Shown piece by piece: positions 1-9,841 of a stretch of DNA of 64,000 nt. The translations under genes and the position numbers were made by a program. The DNA lies in contig NZ_CP017641.1 in the NCBI RefSeq assembly GCF_001983935.1, positions 6,667,001-6,731,000 of the forward strand, written 5' to 3'. This stretch comes from Fuerstiella marisgermanici. Lineage in GTDB: Bacteria > Planctomycetota > Planctomycetia > Planctomycetales > Planctomycetaceae. Position 1 is the stretch's first letter; every line of letters begins with the position of its first letter. The notes beneath the pieces are model-generated. The model was not told where the DNA came from, did no database searches, and worked only from the letters and a program-made list of their open reading frames with translations.

Positions 1-1
1 G

Positions 2-364
2 ATTGCTCAGGGTTTGCCTTCTGACTTCGGGTTTCCGATTGTTGTTCACCCGGAAGACCCGGACATGGTTTACGTCATGCCGCTGGAACCGATGACTCGG
101 ACGTGTCCCGGTGGAACGCCCGCTGTGTGGCGCAGCCGCAACGGAGGAAAGTCATGGCGAAGACTTTCCAAAGGGCTGCCAAAACGTCACAGCTACTACA
201 CCGTACTGCGAGACGCAATGACGATCGATACGCTGAAATCACCCGCTCTGTATTTCGGCACAACAACGGGCCAGCTATGGCTCGGTCGAGAAAGCGGCGA
301 CGAATGGAAGTGCGTTTTCGATTCACTGCCTCCGATTTACAGCGTGAAGGTCGCCGTGATCTAA
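2..364 (+). CDS. 3' end of a BNR/sortilin-type beta-propeller protein (partial)
   Basis: The reading frame is open from the first bases of the window, so the gene starts upstream. The visible 120 residues have the rhythm of exo-sialidase/sortilin-type propeller blades. There is an '[17 protein letters not shown]' stretch (the SxDGGxTW-like Asp-box pattern), then '[22 protein letters not shown]', a second blade with a degenerate Asp box. Proteins of this type are usually annotated as glycosyl hydrolase or photosystem assembly-like (YCF48) proteins, but no catalytic residue is visible here and no enzyme activity should be assumed. The gene ends with TAA and is followed after 37 bases by a co-directional DUF2461 gene. 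Confidence 0.7.
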   Translation: MAQGLPSDFGFPIVVHPEDPDMVYVMPLEPMTRTCPGGTPAVWRSRNGGKSWRRLSKGLPKRHSYYTVLRDAMTIDTLKSPALYFGTTTGQLWLGRESGDEWKCVFDSLPPIYSVKVAVI

Positions 365-401
365 AGATCGGCTGTGGCCGCAGGACAAAAGAAATCTATC
401 A

Positions 402-1094
402 ATGAAGACCACGTTCACCGGCTTTCCTGCCGCCACGATGAAGTTCCTGAAACAACTTCAGAAGAACAACAACCGTGACTGGTTCGCGGAAAACAAACCT
501 CGCTACGAGTCCGACGTGCTGGAACCGTCGCTGGCGTTTATCGAAGCGATGCAGAAGCCAATGGCGAAGTTGACGGAATGTTTCGACGTCGTGCCGAAAC
601 GCGTTGGCGGTTCTCTAATGCGAATCTACCGCGACACTCGGTTTGCAAAGGACAAGACTCCGTACAAGACCAACGTCGGTATCCACTTCCGCCACATGGC
701 AGGCAAAGACGTGCACGCACCGGGCTTCTACATTCACATTGAACCGGGCGATGTATTCTTGGGTGTCGGCATCTGGCACCCGGATTCCACGTCGTTGGCG
801 GCCATTCGAGAACGCATTGCCGACGATCCGGCCCGCTGGAAGAAAGTCCGCGACGGCAAAGCGTTTCGTACCACATTCAAACTCGCCGGAGATTCCTTAA
901 AACGTCCGCCGCGCGGTTACGACGTCAACCACGAGATGATCGACGACCTGAAACGCAAAGACTTCATCGGTGTCGCAAAGTTGGCCGCCAAAGAGATCGA
1001 ACATCCTGATTTCGTAAAGGACACAGCGAAATCCTTCAAAGCCGCAATGCCCTTCATGCGGTTTCTGGGCAACGCCATGCACCTGCCGACGTAG
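402..1094 (+). CDS. DUF2461 family protein (TIGR02453-like)
   Basis: A 230-residue protein of the usual length for DUF2461. The family hallmarks are at the N-terminus: '[21 protein letters not shown]' followed by a 'NKPRYE' stretch. Later comes '[25 protein letters not shown]', the RDxRFSxDKxPYKT-type signature, at about residues 75-100. The biochemical role of the family is not established. No signal peptide or membrane segment is seen, so it is probably cytoplasmic. The ATG has only a weak purine stretch upstream (AAAGAAA). It lies 37 bases behind the propeller gene and may be cotranscribed with it. Family assignment is firm, function unknown. Confidence 0.85.
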   Translation: MKTTFTGFPAATMKFLKQLQKNNNRDWFAENKPRYESDVLEPSLAFIEAMQKPMAKLTECFDVVPKRVGGSLMRIYRDTRFAKDKTPYKTNVGIHFRHMAGKDVHAPGFYIHIEPGDVFLGVGIWHPDSTSLAAIRERIADDPARWKKVRDGKAFRTTFKLAGDSLKRPPRGYDVNHEMIDDLKRKDFIGVAKLAAKEIEHPDFVKDTAKSFKAAMPFMRFLGNAMHLPT

Positions 1095-1145
1095 TGGTCT
1101 CGTCAGGCTGAGTTTGCTTCGGCAGATTGCATACTGGAGGTAGCC

Positions 1146-1325
1146 TTAACGTGATGAGACCAAAGCCAGTTTTTCGAATTCGCCACCGACAACCTTCGTC
1201 GGAGAAATCTGGAGCCAGTCTTCCAGCAAGGTCGAATAGACTTGACGGAAGTCGAACTGCATCTTGATGTCTCCGTCTTCGAGATCCGTCATGTCCGGAG
1301 GTGTTCCGACCAGTCCTGCGTTAGC
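1146..1325 (-). pseudogene. 3' fragment of DUF1501 gene, cut off by an IS1634-type insertion
   Basis: Read on the minus strand from the IS boundary, this 60-codon piece gives 'NAGLVGTPPDMTDLEDGD', then 'FDFRQVYSTLLEDWL' and a TAA at 1148-1146. These are the conserved C-terminal motifs of DUF1501 proteins (GLxGxxPdLtdLddGDl..tvDFRrvYatvLddWL). The matching N-terminal part lies on the far side of the element (4407 to 3375). Joining the two halves and counting the 4-bp duplication once gives the in-frame junction 'GSKANAGLVG', so the gene was intact before insertion. The fragment has no start of its own and is presumably not translated usefully. Confidence 0.9.
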
Positions 1326-3374
1326 CCAACTTCCCCAGCAGCGGCACAAAATGTGGTTGCAGAGAATTTATTTGGCGTGTTTTTGTTATCGATTTTCCGA
1401 AAGTCCAGCGTTTGAAATCTGAAACACGATGTAGTGACGACCTCTGATCTGGCCGGTCAGAGATCGATCGGTAGCATTTGCGATCATGTTCATTCGCCAA
1501 TGCCATCGAATCAAAAACGGTCGTCGCCACGCCTACTGGGCGCTGGTCGAATCGTATCGCTCGGCCAGTGGGCCGCGGCAGCGGGTGGTCGCGTGGCTGG
1601 GGAAGCTTGACGAAGCCGGTCGACTGGGCGTCCATCAGGCGGCGGAAGTTTTGGCCGGTAGCGATGAGGTTGCACCCGGTGTCACCGCTGATCAGTCACA
1701 ACCGCTCAGTCGACAGATGCGATTCGAGTTCGATGATGATGCGTCTGCCGTGACTCCGCGATGGGTCGAAGTCAACGCCGCCGGAGTTCGTGTGGAAAAC
1801 CTGCGACAGTTCGGCGGGCCGTGGATGGCTCTGCACCTGATTCGCACGCTGCAACTGGATACGTTCCTGAGCAACGCGATCCCTGAAGGTCGTGAACTGG
1901 TCGGCTGGGATGTGAGTTCGCTGATTCTGATCATTGCGCGGCTGCTCGAACCTGCCAGCGAACTCTTCACCGCCGAACAATGGTATCCGAAAACGGCACT
2001 GCGGGATCTGCTCGGCGTGAGCGAAGAACGTGTGAACGATAATCGGCTGTACCGCACACTCGATCAGCTGCTGCCGCACAAGGACGCATTGGAAACGCAT
2101 CTGAAGAATCGCCTTGGCCATCTGTTCGATCTCGAATACGACCTGCTGATGTATGACGTCACCAGCACTTACTTCGAAGGTCAGGCCGAACGCAATCCGC
2201 TGGCTCAGCGTGGCTATTCGCGCGATAACCGCAGCGACTGCAAGCAGGTCTGCATCGGGCTGGTGGTGTCTCGATGCGGAATGCCGCTGGGATACAAGGT
2301 GTTTGCCGGCAATACGGCCGACGTTACTACCGTGGAACACATCGTCGAAACGATGGAAGCACGCTACGGGAAAAGCGATCGCATCTGGGTGATGGATCGC
2401 GGCATGGTGTCGGAAGACAACATCGAATTCCTGCGCGAAGGCGGTCGACGCTACATCGTCGGCACTCCCAAATCGATGCTGAAGAAGTTTGAACACGAGC
2501 TGCTGAAGGAAGACTGGACCAGCATTCGCGATGGCCTGGAAGTCAAGGTCGTGCCGTGGCCCGGCAGCGACGATCCGGATGAATCGGAAGACTGCAACAC
2601 ATCGCCGGAGACATTCATCCTGTGTCGCAGTCGCGATCGATCAATGAAGGAAGAAGCGATCACACAGCGCTTCGAAAAGAAGATCGAAGAGTCGCTCATC
2701 CGCATGACGGCGCGGTGCGATAAACAGAAACGCGACCCGATGAAGGTCGAACGTGAGATCGGCCGGCTGCTCGGAAAGAACACTCGAGCGGCAAAGCTCT
2801 TCGACGTGAAAGTCACGAAGACAGATGACGGGGCCGCACGCATCGAATGGTCAAAGATCGAAGCTACGCGTGACTGGGCGACTCTGAGTTCCGGATGCTA
2901 TCTGCTGCGAACCAATGTCAGCGACTGGTCCGACGAAGAACTTTGGAAGGCATACATCCAACTGACCGAAGCGGAAGCCGCGTTCCGAATTCACAAAAGC
3001 GATCTTTCGATCCGCCCGATCTGGCATCAGAAGGAGGAACGTGTTCTGGCACACATCTTCGTGTGTTTTCTGGCATACGTCCTGTGGAAGACGCTTGGTC
3101 AGTTGTGCAGCAAAGCAGGGCTGGGCGACGAACCGCGCCGTGTGCTTGCGGAGCTGTCGGAGATCCGTTCGATGGACGTCGTCCTGCCCACTCGCACCGG
3201 CCCGGAGATCCGCACCCGCTGCGTGTCAAAGCCCTCCGACCATCAGCAGATTCTTCTGGAAAAGCTGAGCCTCAAACTGCCCTCAAAAATAATCCAAAAG
3301 CAAATGTAGTGGAAACTTCTGGCCGCTCACCCCACAAAACACTGCCTTCGTGACTCGAGTTGGGGAAGTTGGGG
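1326..3374. mobile_element. Complete IS1634-type insertion sequence (about 2.05 kb)
   Basis: The element carries one transposase gene on the plus strand. Its ends are inverted repeats: CCAACTTCCCCA at 1326-1337 and TGGGGAAGTTGG at 3361-3372. Direct repeats TAGC flank it at 1322-1325 and 3375-3378, consistent with a target duplication. The exact edge is uncertain by one or two bases because the right end has two extra G. Removing the element and one TAGC restores the DUF1501 reading frame, which independently supports these limits. The transposase is full length with its acidic motifs, so the element may still be active or have inserted recently. Confidence 0.9.
1486..3309 (+). CDS. IS1634 family transposase (DDE, IS4-like fold)
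   Basis: A 607-residue transposase of the size typical of IS1634 (COG5421-type) enzymes. The N-terminus '[18 protein letters not shown]' followed by '[11 protein letters not shown]' is the characteristic start of the family. Acidic catalytic motifs are visible: '[10 protein letters not shown]' around residue 222, '[11 protein letters not shown]' around residue 303, and the C-terminal '[15 protein letters not shown]' around residues 493-508, matching the E-xxx-F-x-x-x-K signature. A start at ATG 1486 gives the expected family N-terminus. It cuts and pastes the surrounding element (1326-3374). No frameshift or truncation was seen. Confidence 0.93.
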   Translation: MFIRQCHRIKNGRRHAYWALVESYRSASGPRQRVVAWLGKLDEAGRLGVHQAAEVLAGSDEVAPGVTADQSQPLSRQMRFEFDDDASAVTPRWVEVNAAGVRVENLRQFGGPWMALHLIRTLQLDTFLSNAIPEGRELVGWDVSSLILIIARLLEPASELFTAEQWYPKTALRDLLGVSEERVNDNRLYRTLDQLLPHKDALETHLKNRLGHLFDLEYDLLMYDVTSTYFEGQAERNPLAQRGYSRDNRSDCKQVCIGLVVSRCGMPLGYKVFAGNTADVTTVEHIVETMEARYGKSDRIWVMDRGMVSEDNIEFLREGGRRYIVGTPKSMLKKFEHELLKEDWTSIRDGLEVKVVPWPGSDDPDESEDCNTSPETFILCRSRDRSMKEEAITQRFEKKIEESLIRMTARCDKQKRDPMKVEREIGRLLGKNTRAAKLFDVKVTKTDDGAARIEWSKIEATRDWATLSSGCYLLRTNVSDWSDEELWKAYIQLTEAEAAFRIHKSDLSIRPIWHQKEERVLAHIFVCFLAYVLWKTLGQLCSKAGLGDEPRRVLAELSEIRSMDVVLPTRTGPEIRTRCVSKPSDHQQILLEKLSLKLPSKIIQKQM

Positions 3375-4407
3375 TAGCTTTCGAACCCATCACGAAGACC
3401 GGACCTGCCGTGCCGTGGTCGGTGCCGAGTGATGCGTTTTCGGCAGCTCGGCGACCGAACTCACTGAAGCACAGTGTCAGAATTCGGTCCGACAGGCCAG
3501 CAGAGTTCAGGTCGTCCTGAAACGCCTTCAACGCGCCGCCGAGCTCGTTCAGCAGGCGTGAATGACTCGGTAGCTGACCAGCGTGCGTGTCGTAGCCGGA
3601 TTGAATGGCGTAGTAAACTCGCGTTGAGAAGCCGGACTTGATGAGTTGAGCGATCGAGCTGAGTCGCCCCGCGAGTTGAGTGTCTGGGTAAGGCGCTCCG
3701 TCGCGGGATGCGGAGCCAGCCACTTCGTCAATCAGCGCGGCGGTGCCTCGCGCGTCGAGGGATGCTCGGCGAGCGAACGCCAACAGGTCGTCGTTCGGGT
3801 CAACGTTGGGGGTTTTCGGGGTGAGTTTGCCCCGCAATTTCAGGTCGCCAAGGTGGGCCAGTGAAACCGAAGTGGACCGTCGGCCTCGCAAAGCCACGGG
3901 AGGGCTTTCGGTTCCAAGCAGAACGGAATCCGCGGCGCCACTCGCGTTGGCTTCGCGATGTTCGTCCATTGCTCGCCCCAGCCAGCCAAAAGACTTGTGA
4001 TCGTCGCGATCGAACCGAGCCGTCTGCCAGATCGCCATGCTGACATCGTGCGACCGGTTCGGATTGGGATAGCCGACCCCCTGAACAATTGAGAACTGCA
4101 CGTCATCCAACAGATCCGCCAGCGGCCGCAGTGAGCGGTGCAGTGCCACTTCGTCATTCACTTTGGCCAGCCGGTTCGTCTTCAGTTGCAACTCTTTGCG
4201 GTGCTGCGGGTAGCCATCATTGGCAAACGGCACGACGGTGTTGATTCCGTCGTTGCCTCCGTCGAGCTGCACGACGACAAGAATGCGTTCGTCGTTATTC
4301 TTCGCTGAAGCATGCGCGGCAGGGCGCAGAAACGCGGGAATCGCCGGGGCCATCGCAATCAGGGACGACTGGCGCAGAAAGTGTCGGCGAGTTGAATTGA
4401 GGGGCAT
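3375..4407 (-). pseudogene. 5' part of DUF1501 gene (Tat-exported), interrupted by IS
   Basis: The protein begins 'MPLNSTRRHFLRQSSLIAMAPAIPAF', a twin-arginine signal (R7-R8), then 'ILVVVQLDGGNDGINTVVPF', the signature of DUF1501. Further family motifs include 'GVGYPNPNRSHDVSMAIWQTA', 'YAIQSGYDTHAGQ' and 'SEFGRRAAENASLGTDHGTA'. About 345 native residues remain, after which the frame runs into IS1634-type sequence and stops at 3283. The missing 60 residues lie at 1325-1146. DUF1501 proteins are exported sulfatase-fold-like proteins of unknown function, nearly always beside DUF1800, as here. A truncated product could still be made, but it lacks the conserved C-terminal 'DFRxVYxxxLxxWL' segment. 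Confidence 0.9.
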
Positions 4408-4602
4408 TTCCAGGGTCCTTCAAAAGTAGCAATCATCGCTCCGCGTGATGAGGAGCGCACAAGGCCGGTTCAAGTCATCTCATTTGTCGCCCGGATCGTG
4501 TGTCTTCTGAAGTTAGAAACTCTTTCGTCCGGACGACACTGAATGTCGTTTGTGACCGCTTTCCGCGCCGATCGTCACGCGGAGCGATGACGGCGACATT
4601 GG

Positions 4603-5927
4603 CTATCCCAAGAATGCTTCCGGCGACGACAAGACCGCTGTCACCAACTGATTCGGTTCTTTCTTCAATGGCTTCATTCCAGTAGGCAGTTCTGAACCCA
4701 GCAATACCTGGGGTAACAACTTTTCAGCGCCAACGTTGTGTCGTTCCGCCAGCACCGCAGCATCGAACGGCGTGCGCGACGAATGCAGCTCTCCGTTGAT
4801 CAGTGCCGATGCGAAGTTGGCTCGACCTATGATGGCTCGACTGGTCAGCCAGGATCGACCGCCGGGCCAGCCGAACACATTCGGAGGGTTGAACAGATCC
4901 TGACCGAGATTCGCCGTCGTCTCCGCCAGCAATAGCGTACTGGGCAATGGACTGTTGATTTCGAGACAGCGGATCAGTCCGACAATGAATTCGACGGGAC
5001 TGAGAACTCGGTTACGGATGTTGCCCGCAGCGAAAAAGGCTTCGCTGCGAAGGACCGTTTCGATGGCCCAGCCGATGTCGAGATCGTGTTCGACCAGTCC
5101 GACGGCCAGTTCTTCGACCAGCGAATCCTCACATGTCGACTCGCCCATCAATAGTTCACAGACTCGGAACGCAATGCGCCGCGGAGTCGCCGAGTGCTCG
5201 AGCAGCAGTGTCACGAAGTCGTCGCCGTTCCACTTGCCGGTCTGGCCGAAGATCGTCTTCTCACCGGCATCATGTCGTTTCGCAACGTTGAGGAAATCAC
5301 CCTGCTTGACCGTCCAGCCGGTCAGCGCCCGAGCCGCCTCTTTGATGTCCTCTTCCGAATAATTGCCGACTCCGAGCGTGAACAGCTCCATGATTTCACG
5401 GGCGAGATTTTCGTTCGGGTGTTCCTTACGGTTGGCATCTGCATCCAGCCACACCAGCACCGCTGGATCATGAGCCATTGATCTCAGCAGATATTCGAAT
5501 CGTCCGGCCGAGTGTTCTCGCAGGGAATCATTTTGCCGGCGCATCATGCCAACGTCCTGAACTTTGATGTTGCTGGTTGCGAAGTGATTGTGCCACGCCA
5601 GAGTTAGCCGCTCGCGCAGCGGGTTTGGCGTTTTCAGCATCCGGTACAGCCACCACGCCTTGAGTCGATTGATGTTGCTGGAACCGACTGCGGCGTCGCA
5701 GATAACCGACGACATCTGTTCGAACTCGGAATCTTCGATCTCACTCGTCAATCCGGCAACGACGCGATCAACTGCCGCATCCGATCTTCGCTCAGGTCGC
5801 GTTGCAGTTCGGACCACGTCGCACCGAAACCGGCCCGGCGATGCAGATGCCAGACTCGCCGCAGATTCCATGGTTCGGAATCCGTCGGTTGCCAGCGACT
5901 GAGCGATGATGTCGAGAGCGGCAACAT
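4603..5927 (-). pseudogene. DUF1800 family protein, -1 frameshift near codon 49
   Basis: From ATG 5927, preceded by GAGGAG seven bases upstream, the frame gives 'MLPLSTSSLSRWQPTDSEP', then 'RRVWHLHRRAGFGATWSEL' and 'QRDLSED', the standard N-terminus of DUF1800. It then hits a stop soon after. The rest of the family ('NRLKAWWLYRML', 'RERLTLAWHNHFATS', 'NENLAREIMELFTLGVGNYSEEDI', 'RALTGWTV', 'FGWPGGRSWL') is in another frame. Adding one base at about 5781-5783, turning gatcgg into gatccgg, yields the continuous 'SEDPDAAVDRVVAGL' expected for the family. A GTG start at 5934 in the second frame gives a nonsense N-terminus of about 50 residues. The call is either a pseudogene or a single-base error in an otherwise intact gene of about 440 residues. 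Confidence 0.85.
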
Positions 5928-5930
5928 CAG

Positions 5931-8900
5931 TCACTCCTCATCGACCGGAATCTCGATCCGGCCCATGTCGTACGTCTTGCCGGATTCGGGTTTGAACTGC
6001 TTCACGATCTGCCACTTCCCGTCAATCCGGCTGTTGAATCGATAGGTGGCGCCCGGGATCAAAGCCGGGTACACGATTTCTCCGTTCTTGTCCGTTTTCA
6101 GGTCACCGTGATTCAGTCGATCGACGTTGGCGGCGAAATCTTCGTCGGCCACGAGTTCGCCTCGGCGCATGGCAGGCACGTCAAATCGAGACGGTCCTGA
6201 CCGAGCCACAAACTGGAGTCCATAGCCGCCGTTGTCGGCGATCGGTTGTCCGTTTTGATCAACCAACGTTGCTTTCGCAGAACCGCACGGAATCAGTGTG
6301 ACGGTGGGATTCAGATTGTCAGTACTCAACTGCGCCGTCGCACCCAGCCGACGTTTCGGATCGAGAAAGTACGCTGCGTATTGCTTACCATCTTCAAGTC
6401 CCGGAATTTCGAGGTCGCGGCCCAGTGACCTTCCGAACGCCCGCCAGTATGGAGATGTTGGGGCAACCTTCAGACGAGATACAACGATTGGCTCGTCAAC
6501 CGGAATTCCGGAATCGTCGACGATCCTTGGCACAACTGCCTTTCCGGGCATCAAAGGAATGGTGACGGCTCCGAAGGTTTGACCAGCGACCGGATCGATG
6601 CTGTGAAATGCGTGCGCATAGTGCCGGTAGCCGCCCTTCCGTCCGTTCAGCTCACTGGACCCCATTTCGCGAAGGACATAGCTGCTGCCATTCGGAGCAT
6701 GTACCAGCAGCGTTCCTGGTCCGGGAAAGACGCTGATTCGGAATGTCCCGTCTGCCGTGGTTTGCACGATCCCCTGCCAACCGGTGACCACCCCCGACGT
6801 GCTGTTCTTGTTGTGCAGTTCATCCGGAATGTACTGCACGAACGCGCCCGACAGCGGCTTCTTGGTGACAGCATTCACAACCGCGCCGTGAGCGACCTGG
6901 CCCTCGGCCAGCTTGATTTCGATGTTCTTCGACGACTCGCCGGAATCCCACTTCAGGTCGTCCAGTGTACGAATCTGAAATGCCGAACCCTCAGGCGGAT
7001 AAGCCGTGATTCGAAAACGGACTCCGGGCTTAGCGTTGATGCGGAAGCGCCCGTGTTCGTCCGTCGTTCCCTGAACGCTCGCCATCGAACCACCAGATGT
7101 CTGCTGACTCGATGCGACAGACACTTTCGTACTCACGGCCGGTTTGCCGGAGTCTCCCAGCAGAATGGTGCCTTCAAAGAACCGCGCCGGCGACAGAGCC
7201 AGTGTTCCGACTTCCCCTGGTTTCATGTTTTTCACCAGCGAACGATACGTCGCATCGCGTTCGCCACGTTCTTCGGGCACTCCGGTGTTCAGGGCCAGCT
7301 CCTGCGGAGCAAACTTGTCGTTGCCCACGACCTTCAATATTACTCCATGTTTGGCCGCAATGCCTTCGACGGTCAGCAAGCCGTTTTCGTCTGTCCGTAG
7401 TTTTCCGAATCCCTTGCGGTTTTTCAGAACGACATCTCGAAGCCCGGTGCCGCCATGAAGCGATGACATGATTGCGGTTAACTCGATCGGCAGGTTCGCG
7501 GCCGGTTGACCTTCGATATCAATCAGCTTGACTCGAATCAGTTCTTCAGGCTGCATCTGCAGATTTAGGGTGACTTTGCCCTGATCGAGATTAAGAGGTT
7601 CGAAAGCCATTGCTTTCTGATCAGCGACGGCAACGACGCTTGAAAAACGATGAGTCTTCGACGTGGCTCCACGAATGGACAGGTGAAACTTACCGGCTGC
7701 GTCGGTCAGCTCTTCGGCCGGGACATCCGTTGTTGGCGACTTTCCGTGTAGGAACTTCAGACCGATAGCGGCCACAACGGCTCCGGCGACCGGCATGCCA
7801 GATTCATCGGTGACACTACCGCTGACCGTCAGCGAGTGCTCGTCTTTGTCTGTTCCCGTTGCAGACGATTTTCGTTCGTCAGCAGTTTTTGATGTTTGCG
7901 GCTGTTCAGCGTCGGCTACCGCATCGTCATCCGGAAAGCTGGCAGCAATCGAAATCGTCCCGAGCGACGCGGTTACACCCAAAACGATTGCCGCAGCCGT
8001 GATCAAACTGAGCGCCGTCTTACTGATACGGGTCACACGGCTGCGTTGCTGGTCCAGTAGCCCGGCGACTCGTTGTTCCAGCTTCCACCGAGAAGTGAAA
8101 AGGCCAACTGTTCCGGGAAGTGATCGCGGCAAATCCAAAAGCTGGGCCAGCGTCAACAGTGTCCGGCTGTACGACGGTGCATCCGTTGCTGTCAGGACGT
8201 AGTTGTCGCAGACCTCTTCGCGGGCCTGAGCCAGTTGCCGGTTCAACAGTCGCACCAAAGGATGGATCCAAAACACGGCACCGACGAAATTCTGGAGCAA
8301 CACGCCGACCTGATCACCGCGAACGACGTGTGCGACTTCGTGAATCAGGATGTCTCGCAGTTGGTCAGAGTTGACCTGCCGCGCAAACGATTCCGGCAGC
8401 ACAATCCTTGGCGAACAGACTCCAGCAGCAATCGGGCCACTGACGGCCGGTGAGAAAACGAGCTGCGGCATACGGCGGTTGTGATCCATTCCCAAAGCCG
8501 CCCATGCGGCTCGGAAGGCTCCCGCGAAGGTGGCGTCCGTGTTTGGCGTCGCCGATTTCAACAGCAGCGACAGTCTATGCCACTGAAGGAACAGCCGCAC
8601 TAGCAGTAGAGCCGCAACCAAGGTCCAGATCGCAAGAATCGGCAACCCAATCGCCCGCAACGTCCGCTCCAGCGATGTTGTGGAAGTGGAAGCCGATTCC
8701 GACGAAGCCGCGACTGCCGCCATCGGTTCCGGGATCGTTGATTCGTCGATCTCACTTTCCGAAACCGGAATGTTTTGAGGCTTGTCTTCGGCGACTTCGA
8801 ATTCCGGCATCACTATCGAAGCGTCTGCAATTGATACAGCCAACTCAAGGGATGACTGCTTCGAGCCGAAGTCCGGTTCAGAGTCCGCCGCCGCCAATGC

Positions 8901-9170
8901 GTTTGCAACGACGTCTCCCGATGGCGAAGTTCTGCCAACCATGTCCACCGAAATTATGCTTATTCCTGACGACTGTATGGCGGCCGTAAACGCCGGACAC
9001 AGAATGACAAGCAGCAACGCCAAATACAGCACCCAATACCGAACGACGGGGGAACGTTTCAGTGTTGCGGCCAGCAAGATCGCGAAAGCGGCAACCAAAC
9101 CCACTTGAAGCGTGACGTTCAGAGCCCAGCCCAGAACCTGGTCTCCGAACATCCATAGGGAACCACTCAT
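5931..9170 (-). CDS. M56 (BlaR1-like) membrane metallopeptidase with large carboxypeptidase-like repeat region
   Basis: A 1079-residue protein. Hydrophobic segments at about 12-34, 43-65, 167-190 and 382-408 frame a cytoplasmic M56 peptidase domain with the zinc motif 'HEVAH' near residue 275. After the last membrane segment, an exported region of about 670 residues holds carboxypeptidase-regulatory-like beta-sandwich repeats ('LTVSGSVTDESGMPVAGAVV', 'QVAHGAVVNAVTKKPLSGAFV'). It has no beta-lactam-binding sensor domain, so the signal is unknown. In BlaR1/MecR1 the peptidase is activated by an outside ligand and relieves BlaI repression. ATG overlaps the blaI stop (ATGA) and has a strong AAAGGAG site. 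Three bases separate its stop from the DUF1800 start, implying one operon. Confidence 0.88.
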   Translation of the reverse strand: MSGSLWMFGDQVLGWALNVTLQVGLVAAFAILLAATLKRSPVVRYWVLYLALLLVILCPAFTAAIQSSGISIISVDMVGRTSPSGDVVANALAAADSEPDFGSKQSSLELAVSIADASIVMPEFEVAEDKPQNIPVSESEIDESTIPEPMAAVAASSESASTSTTSLERTLRAIGLPILAIWTLVAALLLVRLFLQWHRLSLLLKSATPNTDATFAGAFRAAWAALGMDHNRRMPQLVFSPAVSGPIAAGVCSPRIVLPESFARQVNSDQLRDILIHEVAHVVRGDQVGVLLQNFVGAVFWIHPLVRLLNRQLAQAREEVCDNYVLTATDAPSYSRTLLTLAQLLDLPRSLPGTVGLFTSRWKLEQRVAGLLDQQRSRVTRISKTALSLITAAAIVLGVTASLGTISIAASFPDDDAVADAEQPQTSKTADERKSSATGTDKDEHSLTVSGSVTDESGMPVAGAVVAAIGLKFLHGKSPTTDVPAEELTDAAGKFHLSIRGATSKTHRFSSVVAVADQKAMAFEPLNLDQGKVTLNLQMQPEELIRVKLIDIEGQPAANLPIELTAIMSSLHGGTGLRDVVLKNRKGFGKLRTDENGLLTVEGIAAKHGVILKVVGNDKFAPQELALNTGVPEERGERDATYRSLVKNMKPGEVGTLALSPARFFEGTILLGDSGKPAVSTKVSVASSQQTSGGSMASVQGTTDEHGRFRINAKPGVRFRITAYPPEGSAFQIRTLDDLKWDSGESSKNIEIKLAEGQVAHGAVVNAVTKKPLSGAFVQYIPDELHNKNSTSGVVTGWQGIVQTTADGTFRISVFPGPGTLLVHAPNGSSYVLREMGSSELNGRKGGYRHYAHAFHSIDPVAGQTFGAVTIPLMPGKAVVPRIVDDSGIPVDEPIVVSRLKVAPTSPYWRAFGRSLGRDLEIPGLEDGKQYAAYFLDPKRRLGATAQLSTDNLNPTVTLIPCGSAKATLVDQNGQPIADNGGYGLQFVARSGPSRFDVPAMRRGELVADEDFAANVDRLNHGDLKTDKNGEIVYPALIPGATYRFNSRIDGKWQIVKQFKPESGKTYDMGRIEIPVDEE

Positions 9171-9586
9171 GATTTTCTCCTTTGTTTTTTCGCGGGTTTC
9201 TGTGCTGATTCAGCCTGCTCGATCATCTCGCGAATGCGTTCCGTTTCGTCATTGGAGAGACCACGGTACTCGATCAATGCGTTGACCAGGTCTTCCGGCG
9301 AACCGGCAAACAGTCGGTCCACCATCTGGCTGACCTTCGCTCCCAGCGATACCGTTTTCGGTCGAGCGGCTGAGTAGACGAATGTGCGGCCCTGCTCGCG
9401 ATGCTGCAGCCAGCCGCGTTCTTCCAGCCGCACCATGACGGTCATCACCGTATTGCGTGCAAGATCCCGCTTCCGTTTTTTCAATGTGTCACGAACCTCG
9501 GTGACGGTCACCTCACCCTGTGCCCACACGATTTCCATAATCTCGCGCTGAGCATTGGTGAGCGGGGATGCGTCGCTGTCAGCCAC
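9167..9586 (-). CDS. BlaI/MecI family transcriptional repressor
   Basis: A 139-residue winged-helix regulator. The sequence 'LTNAQREIMEIVWAQGEVTVTEVRDTL' followed by 'LARNTVMTVMVRLEERGWL' is the BlaI DNA-binding domain; 'SPEDLVNALIEYRGLSNDETERIREMI' is the dimerisation tail. The start chosen is GTG 9586, because an AGGAG lies nine bases upstream and the product then begins just before the family domain. The longer frame starting at 9805 would run through the operator and gives an unrelated basic N-terminus. It probably binds the dyad at 9624-9670 and represses its own operon until the M56 partner is activated. Basic C-terminal tail (KKQRRKS). Confidence 0.92.
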   Translation of the reverse strand: MADSDASPLTNAQREIMEIVWAQGEVTVTEVRDTLKKRKRDLARNTVMTVMVRLEERGWLQHREQGRTFVYSAARPKTVSLGAKVSQMVDRLFAGSPEDLVNALIEYRGLSNDETERIREMIEQAESAQKPAKKQRRKS

Positions 9587-9623
9587 GTTGAGGTACTCCT
9601 GTTCGCTCGAATCCAAATCATTC

Positions 9624-9670
9624 ACACAACTACACCATGTAGTTATGGTGACTACGTGGTGTAGTTGTGT
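9624..9670 (-). promoter_or_regulatory. Probable BlaI operator dyad in front of blaI-M56 operon
   Basis: Two 20-bp arms, 9624-9643 and 9651-9670, are inverted copies with a single mismatch around a 7-bp spacer. Each arm contains a CTACACCATGTAG-like or CTACGTGGTGTAG-like core that is itself nearly palindromic. This resembles the TACA...TGTA pattern bound by BlaI/MecI dimers. It sits 38 bases upstream of the chosen blaI start, where a repressor would block the promoter. Operator function is inferred; the dyad itself is directly visible. Confidence 0.75.
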
Positions 9671-9841
9671 CAAGCCGCAGTTTGGAATTCGTGAAAAGAA
9701 GTCTGGACCAGCACGCAACGATTGGCTCCGTTGATTGTCTCTGCGCACGGTCGCACATCTTTTTCGAGCGGCCAGCGGGAGGTTTACCTGCGGGAATAGA
9801 ACCAACGCTCCGCATGTGTCGAACCGGCGAAGCAGACGGTT

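Noticed and set aside
5925-5934. GTG 5934 as start of an intact 443-residue DUF1800 protein
   Set aside because: The first 50 residues in that frame do not match the family, while the neighbouring frame does, with a better start.
9587-9805. Longer BlaI form starting at 9805
   Set aside because: Would translate through the operator dyad; the GTG at 9586 has a good ribosome site and fits family length.
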